Of a stretch of DNA of 7,710 nt, positions 1 through 5,812 are shown one piece after another (within the stretch, counting starts at the first letter, position 1; every line of letters begins with the position of its first letter). The notes beneath the pieces are model-generated. The model made no database searches. It saw only the letters and a list, made by a program, of their open reading frames with translations, and was not told the origin of the DNA. This stretch comes from Sedimentisphaerales bacterium. Its GTDB lineage: Bacteria; Planctomycetota; Phycisphaerae; Sedimentisphaerales; SM23-30. The translations under genes were made by a program, and so were the position numbers. The stretch is from the NCBI GenBank assembly GCA_016932145.1, contig JAFGDI010000234.1:1-7710 (forward strand), in the 5' to 3' direction.

Positions 1-7
1 ACCAACA

Positions 8-35
8 TTGTTTTTTATTACTTTTTCGCTATAAT
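8..35 (+). promoter_or_regulatory. Putative sigma-70 type promoter of miaB
   Basis: A perfect TATAAT lies at 30-35, and a weak -35 match (TTGTTT) at 8-13 is 16 bases upstream of it. The expected transcription start, about seven bases after the -10 box, falls on or next to the A of the miaB ATG at 43. No Shine-Dalgarno sequence is present between the box and the start codon. The promoter is inferred from sequence only; the -35 element lies near the window edge and is poor. Confidence 0.55.
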
Positions 36-42
36 CTCAGCA

Positions 43-1449
43 ATGCAAAAGACATTTTATATCGAAACTATCGGCTGCCAGATGAACAAGCTGGACTCTG
101 AACTTGTGGCTGGCAATCTCCAAAACCTTGGCTATACAAGAGTTACCACCACCAATGAAGCATCGGTAATAATCTACAATACCTGTTCTGTTCGCCAACA
201 TGCCGAAGATAAGGTACTTACCAAAATAAGCCAGCTCAAGAACCGGCACATACATAAAAAAGACTTCGTCCTGGCTGTAATAGGCTGCATGGCCCAGAGA
301 CTGGGACAGACTTTGCTCGATGACTATCCGCAAGTGACCATAGTCACCAGTCCAAGCCGGATCTATGAACTGGCAGACCTGGTAGATATCGCCTGGCAGG
401 AAAAACTGGGCTGCCCAGAGAAAAAGAAACTCAGCTCTCGCATTGTCGTTCTGAATGACAATGCCGATCCGCATGGTCTGGAAAGACTCGATTCTTACCG
501 CGACCGTCCTGAAGTTGACCATCCCTTCATGGCCTTTGTCCGAATTATGCATGGCTGTAACAACTTTTGCAGTTACTGCATAGTGCCCCATGTTCGCGGC
601 CGGGAAATATCGCGTCAACCTCAGCATATATATGACGAGACATTAAGACTGGTTGACAACGGTGTCAAAGAGATAACCCTTTTAGGTCAGGCGGTCAATA
701 AGTACGATTACAGTGACGCCACAGGCAGATATCTGATGTCTGACCTATTATATAAACTACATGATATCAATGGTTTAGAACGACTAAGATTTGTCACCAG
801 CTACCCTGGCAATTTTGATCGTCAGTGCATAGAGGCTATGGCCAGTCTGGAAAAGGTATGTCCTTATTTACACATGCCCGCACAGAGCGGCTCAGATGCC
901 ATGCTCAAAAGAATGAACCGTCATTATACCATATCGCAATATTATGAGATAATTGACCTGGCGCGTGAAAAGGTTCCTGATATCTCATTTGCGGGTGATT
1001 TTATCTGCGGTTTTAGTGGCGAAACTGATGACGATCATCAGCAAACACTGGAACTTATCCGTCGGGTAAGATATAAGAACTGCTTTGCATTTAAATATTC
1101 GGTACGCCCAGGCACTACTGCCGCCGACAAATACCCTGACGATGTACCTGAAGAAGTAAAGCAAAAACGACTGGCCGAAGTATTAGCATTGCAAAAAGAG
1201 ATATCTCTGGAAGATAATTCCAAAACGACAGGTAAACGCTATGATGTACTGGTAGAAGGACTTAGCAAAAGCCCTCATCTTGCCGCCGGGATAAAAGGCA
1301 TGTCAGATCAGAGTAACCCGCAACTGACAGGCCGCACAGGTGGTGACCATATAGTCGTATTTAATGGGCCTGCCAGTATGATTGGAAAGGTAGTACCAGT
1401 TGAGATAGTTAATGCCTCATCACTAACGCTCTTTGCCAAAACTCTGTAG
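43..1449 (+). CDS. miaB: tRNA-2-methylthio-N6-dimethylallyladenosine synthase (MiaB)
   Basis: This is a radical-SAM iron-sulfur enzyme that adds a methylthio group to C2 of N6-isopentenyladenosine-37 in tRNAs reading UNN codons; it acts in the cytoplasm. The 468 residues have the full family layout and normal length. The N-terminal UPF0004 domain has cluster cysteines C12 (in ETIGCQMN), C48 (YNTCSV) and C82 (VIGCMAQRL). The radical-SAM core has the CxxxCxxC motif C172/C176/C179 in HGCNNFCSYCIVPHVRGRE. Further family motifs are LLGQAVNKY (about 213-221), LHMPAQSGSDAMLKRMNR (276-293), GFSGETDDD (323-331) and YSVRPGTTAA (352-361). A C-terminal TRAM RNA-binding domain covers about 394-468. The start GCQMNKLDSE favours MiaB over the related MtaB and RimO. 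One small oddity is Ala at 217, where MiaB proteins usually have Asn (GQNVN). The ATG at 43 has no ribosome binding site but sits just behind a TATAAT box. Confidence 0.95.
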   Translation: MQKTFYIETIGCQMNKLDSELVAGNLQNLGYTRVTTTNEASVIIYNTCSVRQHAEDKVLTKISQLKNRHIHKKDFVLAVIGCMAQRLGQTLLDDYPQVTIVTSPSRIYELADLVDIAWQEKLGCPEKKKLSSRIVVLNDNADPHGLERLDSYRDRPEVDHPFMAFVRIMHGCNNFCSYCIVPHVRGREISRQPQHIYDETLRLVDNGVKEITLLGQAVNKYDYSDATGRYLMSDLLYKLHDINGLERLRFVTSYPGNFDRQCIEAMASLEKVCPYLHMPAQSGSDAMLKRMNRHYTISQYYEIIDLAREKVPDISFAGDFICGFSGETDDDHQQTLELIRRVRYKNCFAFKYSVRPGTTAADKYPDDVPEEVKQKRLAEVLALQKEISLEDNSKTTGKRYDVLVEGLSKSPHLAAGIKGMSDQSNPQLTGRTGGDHIVVFNGPASMIGKVVPVEIVNASSLTLFAKTL

Positions 1450-1484
1450 TAGAGTGATAAAAGTGAAATTTGGCGAAAAAAAGA

Positions 1485-1490
1485 TATAAT
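1485..1490 (+). promoter_or_regulatory. Possible -10 box upstream of the PEP-CTERM-like gene
   Basis: A perfect TATAAT lies in the miaB downstream spacer, on the same strand as the next gene. No convincing -35 hexamer is found at 16-18 bases; the best is the weak AGTGAA at 1462-1467. If used, it would start an mRNA near 1497 with a leader of roughly 115 bases. AT-rich spacers produce such matches by chance, so confidence is low. Confidence 0.25.
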
Positions 1491-1612
1491 CTTCACCTGA
1501 AATGGAATATCAGACGATAGGACCAACTGGTAAGCCCTGATGGCTGACTTTATTATGTTTGACTTATACATGTTTAAATGAAACAATGTATTCAGACAGG
1601 AAGTATGCCAGC

Positions 1613-1996
1613 GTGGAAAGAAGAAGAAAAAGATATGTATTGGCCTTGAGCCTGGCGATGTCATTTATGGCTGTTTTACCCGCCCTTGCAGGAGGATCAG
1701 GTTCTGTGTCGGTTGATTTCGTGCCCTCGTTCAGGGTTGAGGGAGAACAATATGACTTTATGGCTTTGCCATTACAGGAGATAAGGCTGGATAATATACC
1801 GGCTATGGAATTGTTTATAGTAACAGATGTCGGTCCTTACCTGGGTGATGAAAGCGATTCAGATGATCTACCCGGAGCTGTAGCGGCCCCGGAGCCTACA
1901 GTAATAATATTTCTATTTGTGAGCAGTCTGATAGTAATGAAGCGTTGGCACTTCCATGAAACCATGAAGAAGAGGCATCATTGGTTTAGGCATTGA
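1613..1996 (+). CDS. Small secreted protein with PEP-CTERM-like C-terminal anchor, function unknown
   Basis: I do not recognise the family of the central part. From the GTG at 1613 the protein has 127 residues. It begins with a textbook signal peptide: a basic n-region ERRRKR, a hydrophobic core YVLALSLAMSFMAVL, and a likely cut after LPALA (residue 26). The mature part is acidic, with the cluster GDESDSDD near 78-85. It is followed by a PEP-CTERM-like signal: A-PEP at 93-95, a hydrophobic stretch TVIIFLFVSSLIVM (96-109) and then KRW. In known systems this tripartite signal is recognised by an exosortase, which anchors or sorts the protein at the cell envelope; no exosortase lies in the window. 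Unusually, about 15 His/Lys/Arg-rich residues (HFHETMKKRHHWFRH) follow the basic KRW. GTG is chosen because AGGAAG at 1598-1603 lies nine bases upstream and gives a compact n-region. ATG at 1586 or TTG at 1559, in the same frame, are alternatives. It converges with the membrane-protein gene, leaving 33 bases between the stops. Confidence 0.7.
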   Translation: MERRRKRYVLALSLAMSFMAVLPALAGGSGSVSVDFVPSFRVEGEQYDFMALPLQEIRLDNIPAMELFIVTDVGPYLGDESDSDDLPGAVAAPEPTVIIFLFVSSLIVMKRWHFHETMKKRHHWFRH

Positions 1997-2029
1997 CACT
2001 AATGCACTTAAAGCATATCAGTTAAATGT

Positions 2030-3064
2030 TTAGTTCCCATTATCAGAAAAATCGGCTTCGATTTCACTTTTTGGTGGCAAATGCCCGCCAAAAATAGGAA
2101 CAAGTCCACCAGGAGCTGAGCTGATATATATCATCAGTCTGTTAAGCAGTGTAAGAGCCATGACCCTGGCGGTTAATTCTTCCGGACTGTTGAAAGCATT
2201 ATGGTCTGCTGCGGCAATAAAAAATGGGATCATAAGATTTTCGATGATGCCTAATCCGCCGGGGACGGGTATAGCAGCACTGATAACCCAGACGATAGGC
2301 ATTATCGTAATGCAGTGAAGCAGAGTAATGCCCTTTAGCCCCAGCGATATAGTAAGCAGCCAGATAGAAGTTATGGCCATTGTCTGCACCGCAAAAGTTA
2401 TGAGTAATGCCAGCAACAAAGCTCCCGGGTTCTGACGGTAAATATGGATACCCTGTTCGATCTTTTTGAGTTTTTCCTGAGCCGGCAATCTTTCCAACAA
2501 ATTAGTAATAAAAAGATACTTTCTTACCCGACGACTGAGCACGAAAACAGCCCCCACTGAAATAAGAACTATTATACCAATTATAAGCATTCTTATATCA
2601 ATACTATACCCATTTACCGGTAGAGAAAAGCTACTGGCAAGTGAAAAGGCTGCCAGTGAACCGAGAATCAATGTGCCGGAGAGTCCCAGAATTCGGTCAA
2701 AAAGAACCGATAAGGCAGCATGTAATTTTTTGTCGCTATCACAATGATGAGTGGCATACCAACCTTTGAGCAGATCGCCCCCCACAGATCCAGGCATGAA
2801 GTTATTGTAGAACAATCCGAGGAAAGTAAGTCTGACCGCCTGAGAAAAAGAGATAAAGATGTCATGTGCCTTGAGTAAGGTGGTCCATCGTTTAGCCATA
2901 GCAGCCTGAGAAAAAGTAAAAAGGATAACAGCGGGAATCGCCCATGCAATTTTAGTCTGGGCGAGAACTTCACCGACCATTTTTTTATCCATTCCCTTTA
3001 CGAGCCAGCATATTGCTCCGAGCGAGAGTATAAGCCAGAGTAAATTTTTGATCTTTTTTCTCAT
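2030..3064 (-). CDS. Flippase-like integral membrane protein, lysylphosphatidylglycerol synthase TM-region / UPF0104 family
   Basis: The 344-residue polytopic inner-membrane protein has about seven or eight hydrophobic segments (roughly 5-22, 40-57, 73-90, 127-148, 156-176, 213-240, 252-285, 300-325). Family hallmarks are visible: FYNNFMPGSVGGDLLKGW (85-102), LFDRILGLSG (121-130), IPVPGGLGIIENLM (265-278) and APGGLVP (317-323). This family includes the flippase half of MprF, YbhN and archaeal AglD; members translocate lipids or support envelope lipid and glycan assembly. No aminoacyl-transferase (MprF C-terminal) domain is fused, so lysyl-PG synthesis is not implied and the substrate is unknown. 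The frame stays open to an ATG at 3220, but I prefer the ATG at 3062-3064. The extra 52 residues would be AT-rich, unlike the family N-terminus, and would cover the likely promoter of the divergent gene. The chosen start lacks a Shine-Dalgarno site. The gene is divergent from the HEAT-repeat gene. Confidence 0.85.
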   Translation of the reverse strand: MRKKIKNLLWLILSLGAICWLVKGMDKKMVGEVLAQTKIAWAIPAVILFTFSQAAMAKRWTTLLKAHDIFISFSQAVRLTFLGLFYNNFMPGSVGGDLLKGWYATHHCDSDKKLHAALSVLFDRILGLSGTLILGSLAAFSLASSFSLPVNGYSIDIRMLIIGIIVLISVGAVFVLSRRVRKYLFITNLLERLPAQEKLKKIEQGIHIYRQNPGALLLALLITFAVQTMAITSIWLLTISLGLKGITLLHCITIMPIVWVISAAIPVPGGLGIIENLMIPFFIAAADHNAFNSPEELTARVMALTLLNRLMIYISSAPGGLVPIFGGHLPPKSEIEADFSDNGN

Positions 3065-3074
3065 TTGATTCGTA

Positions 3075-3113
3075 ATTATAAGAGAAGAAAAGATTAAAAC
3101 TAAGAAAATTATA
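3075..3113 (-). promoter_or_regulatory. Candidate -10 boxes for the flippase-like gene
   Basis: On the minus strand two perfect TATAAT hexamers precede the ATG at 3064. One is at 3080-3075, ten bases from the start codon, and one is at 3113-3108, about 43 bases from it. Neither has a good -35 at standard spacing; TTGTCA at 3139-3134 is 20 bases from the distal box. Use of the proximal box would give an almost leaderless message, as for miaB. The spacer is very AT-rich, so chance matches are possible. Confidence 0.3.
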
Positions 3114-3132
3114 TTGTTTTTTATTCCTTTGA

Positions 3133-3161
3133 TTGACAAGAAATTAAAATAGCAATAAACT
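3133..3161 (+). promoter_or_regulatory. Putative promoter of the HEAT-repeat gene
   Basis: A perfect -35 TTGACA lies at 3133-3138 and is separated by 17 bases from TAAACT at 3156-3161, which matches four of six -10 consensus positions. Transcription would start near 3168 and give a leader of about 78 bases before the TTG at 3246. The site lies in the divergent spacer between the flippase-like gene and the HEAT-repeat gene, where a promoter is needed. Its location also argues against the longer reading of the minus-strand gene. Confidence 0.5.
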
Positions 3162-3234
3162 ACTAGCCTGCACCGATAATAGCCGAATAAAATTGAGTGC
3201 AGAACATTAAACAAAAGCATAACAAGTGAACATT

Positions 3235-3248
3235 AAGGAACAAAATTG
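3235..3248 (+). promoter_or_regulatory. Shine-Dalgarno site fixing a TTG start
   Basis: AAGGAA at 3235-3240 lies five bases before TTG at 3246-3248. No ATG occurs in this frame before the end of the signal peptide, so the site and the export signal together decide the unusual start codon. It contrasts with miaB and the flippase-like gene, which have no such site. Confidence 0.6.
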
Positions 3249-5633
3249 AGGCAGTTGACACACAACCTTATATTAGCCGCAGTTGCTGCGGTTTTGGCAG
3301 GCCCATCGGCTTTGCCAGCCCAAGAGGTTACCGCAGAAGATGTCATGTCTCGGGTACTGCTGGACAAAACTGCAAGTTCCACCATAAAGCGGGATAATAT
3401 TTCTGTACTATTAACAACTCCGGGCGGATGTGAGAAGCTGTCAGTGATATTAAATGGTCAGAATAATAATGAAACCCGTCGTATCATATGCCAGGCCTTA
3501 ACGCAGCACAATCCCGGCGGTATATTTTCAACAGGTAAGATCTACCCTGATATATTTATCGATCCCCTGTTTAACTGTCTCTATTCTGACGACCAACTAC
3601 TGTCAGACAGTGCTGCCAGCGCTCTGGCAACCTGCTTCCCAGAGTCGGCTATAGGTCGATTGACTGAAATAGCTATATCTCCAGAGGAGACGATAGAAAA
3701 TCGTCTGGCGGCCATAATTACCATAGAGCGGATACCAAGTCGGGACGCTATATTAAATCTGGCACAACTGGTGCAGGATAAAACCCCTCAGATCCGAGAG
3801 CGAGCCATAAATGCCATCTGTCACAGATTGGTAATGCCGCGAGAATCGTTTGATGTCGGTCAATTTCTGGAAATTGAATTGCCCAACCTTCGCTGGATGA
3901 GTGAGTCTGATTTCCTGCTATTACAGGCCCGTATGCTGGCACAGGACAATAAGCAGCTAGGCATAAAAGTAGAGAGCAGCAAACAAGATGTTGTCTATTG
4001 GCAAAATAAATACCTCAGTGCCGAGACCGACAGGTTTAATTCACTGACAGCTGAAAACAAACTCGCCATGTTGCAAAGCAAACTGGACATAAGCCAGGAC
4101 AAGCCCGTGCGTCAGTGGGCAGCCAGCCAGTTAATAGTATGGGGCAATACCGCCCAGGCGCGTGAAGCGTCGGTAGCAGAGAGTCTGATGAAACTGCTGG
4201 GCAGTTATATATCTGACAATGAAGAATTTGTGCGTTCGGCGGTAGCTGAGACCCTGGGAGTATTTGGCAGTAACCCCGAAGCCATACCCCTTATCGACAA
4301 ACTGCTGACTCAACTGTCTGTTGAGCAAGTTCCTTCCTGCCAGAAGGCCATATTAAATACACTGGGGCAGGTACAACATATTCCAGCTTTAGAACAATGT
4401 ATAACTTTGTGGCAAGGCAGTAAACACCAGGATGTATCAGCGGCCGCGATAGCAGCGGCAGGCAAGATATCATCTCGGCTGGAACCGGCCGATGCGGTGC
4501 GGATCGAATTACTGGTTCAGTCAATAGAGCAGAATATAGGCAAGACAAAGAATATGCCGCTATTAAGAGTTGCATTATTCCGTGCTATAAGACGGATAGT
4601 AGAAAATGACAACTGGCGATCCATAGCCGCCGGTCCCCTATCTACATTGATAGCAGATGGTCTGGTAGATAGTGAAGCCGATGTACGAGCCATGGCCGTA
4701 TATGGATTTGTTGCTATACATGGCGTAGAGTCAGTTAATAAGCTGCTGGAACTGGGTATGCTTGACGATAGTGAAGCGGCGGTACGATTTGCGGTAATAT
4801 CAGTAGTTGACCTGAACAGTTCACCTGTGTTTCTGGGGCAATTGAAAGACCGTTTTGTCATAGAACAAAGCCCTGATGTCAAAAGCAGATTACAGGATGC
4901 TGTCCGAAAGATCATAACCGGTATGCCTGAGAGCGAAGTATATAAATGGCTGGTATCGCTGATCGGCGATGGCGAGCCATTGCGAATGCTCAAGAATCAG
5001 GCGACCTCTATTTTGATAGAAAAGGTAAGTGCCCTGAAAACAGCCGGCAGTGCGGTTGATCCCCGGTACGAGAAATTAATACTGGCATTCAATTTTGATG
5101 ACTATTTAATCAAAGCCCAATATGAGCAGGCGGGGCGTACAGTAATTGATCTGCTCAATTATGAAATGGACAAAGCCAATCGTCTTTCGGTATGCAATAA
5201 GCTCTTTACCGTCCTGTTCGACAAGAACACTGACCATGCCATACGCATGCAGTTGATAGAAATGACGCAGTTAACCATTTCCAGTAATCTGGGTCAGCAC
5301 ATAGAGATCATGGATAGCTTTGAAAAGCATTTTTCCTCTGCTTCGCAGAAAAGTGCCGACGATGTGATGATATTAGTTGCCATGCTCAAGAAGTTTATCA
5401 TGCCCGCAGAGGCCGGCCTGCCTCAGGATCAACAAGATAAATGGACAGACCATAAGCGTACCGTAGCTGCACGCATAGCGGCTTTAGTATTAGCTGACGA
5501 ACTTAAGCCAGACCAGAATATCCTGGCGATAATCAAAAGCCTTGATGCCAGATACAATAATCTGCCCATGGAATCAGACAGCAGTTTGCAGAAGGAATAT
5601 CTGGATCAGGTAGTTAACCCTGAAGGTAAATAG
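3246..5633 (+). CDS. Exported HEAT-repeat (alpha-helical solenoid) protein, function unknown
   Basis: This is a 795-residue protein with a signal peptide (NLILAAVAAVLAGPSALPA, likely cut before Q26), so it acts outside the cytoplasm. Most of the mature chain reads as paired amphipathic helices of HEAT type. The clearest units are near 149-193 (IENRLAAIITIERIP, QIRERAINAICHRLV), 284-300 (DKPVRQWAASQLIVWG), 325-341 (NEEFVRSAVAETLGVFG), 365-375, 396-410, 476-493 (SEADVRAMAVYGFVAIHG) and 508-523 (DSEAAVRFAVISVVDL). Residues about 225-282 look like a long charged helix, possibly coiled coil. No catalytic motif, transmembrane segment after the signal, or sorting tail is visible. HEAT solenoids are protein-binding scaffolds, so a periplasmic scaffold or adaptor role is inference only; the partner is unknown. 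The start is TTG at 3246, supported by AAGGAA at 3235-3240 five bases upstream and by the signal peptide beginning there. ATA is the dominant isoleucine codon. It faces the LamG/dockerin gene convergently. Confidence 0.85.
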   Translation: MRQLTHNLILAAVAAVLAGPSALPAQEVTAEDVMSRVLLDKTASSTIKRDNISVLLTTPGGCEKLSVILNGQNNNETRRIICQALTQHNPGGIFSTGKIYPDIFIDPLFNCLYSDDQLLSDSAASALATCFPESAIGRLTEIAISPEETIENRLAAIITIERIPSRDAILNLAQLVQDKTPQIRERAINAICHRLVMPRESFDVGQFLEIELPNLRWMSESDFLLLQARMLAQDNKQLGIKVESSKQDVVYWQNKYLSAETDRFNSLTAENKLAMLQSKLDISQDKPVRQWAASQLIVWGNTAQAREASVAESLMKLLGSYISDNEEFVRSAVAETLGVFGSNPEAIPLIDKLLTQLSVEQVPSCQKAILNTLGQVQHIPALEQCITLWQGSKHQDVSAAAIAAAGKISSRLEPADAVRIELLVQSIEQNIGKTKNMPLLRVALFRAIRRIVENDNWRSIAAGPLSTLIADGLVDSEADVRAMAVYGFVAIHGVESVNKLLELGMLDDSEAAVRFAVISVVDLNSSPVFLGQLKDRFVIEQSPDVKSRLQDAVRKIITGMPESEVYKWLVSLIGDGEPLRMLKNQATSILIEKVSALKTAGSAVDPRYEKLILAFNFDDYLIKAQYEQAGRTVIDLLNYEMDKANRLSVCNKLFTVLFDKNTDHAIRMQLIEMTQLTISSNLGQHIEIMDSFEKHFSSASQKSADDVMILVAMLKKFIMPAEAGLPQDQQDKWTDHKRTVAARIAALVLADELKPDQNILAIIKSLDARYNNLPMESDSSLQKEYLDQVVNPEGK

Positions 5634-5688
5634 CAAAAAAATATTTCGTTACTACATCCCCTGACAGAGATTGTAATTTAAAAATAAA

Positions 5689-5718
5689 GCAGCCGACCCA
5701 ATAATATGGATCGGCTGC
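5689..5718 (-). terminator. Rho-independent terminator hairpin, mainly for the minus-strand gene
   Basis: GCAGCCGA (5689-5696) pairs perfectly with TCGGCTGC (5711-5718). Three further pairs follow inside after one mismatch, leaving a six-base loop. Read on the minus strand the stem is followed by TTTATTTTTAAATT, a good U-rich tail, about 95 bases after the stop of the LamG/dockerin gene. On the plus strand only TATTCTATG follows, so termination of the HEAT-repeat gene from this element would be weaker but possible. Confidence 0.75.
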
Positions 5719-5738
5719 TATTCTATGTGGGCATAAAG

Positions 5739-5772
5739 CCGGCCTGGTGTGATTATGGCACGACCAGACCGG
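5739..5772 (-). terminator. Second strong hairpin downstream of the LamG/dockerin gene
   Basis: CCGG-C-CTGGT (5739-5748) pairs with ACCAG-A-CCGG (5763-5772) with one mismatch. GTG/CAC (5749-5751 with 5759-5761) extends the stem past a bulged G. On the minus strand it starts about 40 bases after the stop at 5813 and is followed by CTTTATG, which is too short a T-run for an efficient terminator on its own. It may act with the neighbouring hairpin, protect the 3' end of the mRNA, or form a two-step terminator. Confidence 0.5.
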
Positions 5773-5812
5773 GTTTCATATGCCTGGAGATGGAATCAAT
5801 AAAAGCACTGAC

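Larger units (their letters stand above)
3065..3245. other. Divergent AT-rich intergenic control region
   Basis: This 181-base spacer separates the flippase-like gene (leftward) from the HEAT-repeat gene (rightward). It holds a rightward TTGACA-17-TAAACT promoter candidate and two leftward TATAAT boxes. No clear palindromic operator was seen. An open minus-strand frame runs through it to 3220, but its composition and overlap with the promoter suggest it is not translated. Confidence 0.5.
5634..5812. other. Convergent intergenic region with two hairpins
   Basis: The stretch lies between two genes that end toward each other. It begins with an A-run just after the HEAT-repeat stop and then holds the two hairpins described separately. 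No gene or further repeat is supported; the open plus-strand frame that continues from here into the LamG gene is an antisense shadow. Confidence 0.6.

Noticed and set aside
37..627. Open minus-strand frame of 196 codons opposite miaB
   Set aside because: It is entirely antisense to a well-conserved MiaB coding region and shows no recognisable domain; it is a shadow frame.
1500..1560. Possible riboswitch or structured leader before the PEP-CTERM-like gene
   Set aside because: Only short pairings (AGCC/GGCT around 1533-1545, ACCA/TGGT with a two-base loop) are present, and no conserved riboswitch core such as that of GEMM could be matched.
1997..2029. Terminator between the convergent stops
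   Set aside because: The only inverted repeat (ATGC...GCAT around 2002-2014) is four base pairs in AT-rich sequence, too weak to call.
3065..3220. N-terminal extension of the flippase-like protein to the ATG at 3220
   Set aside because: The extra 52 residues are AT-driven and poorly conserved in type, no ribosome binding site precedes that ATG, and the segment overlaps the TTGACA/TAAACT promoter candidate of the divergent gene. The ATG at 3064 gives the usual family N-terminus.
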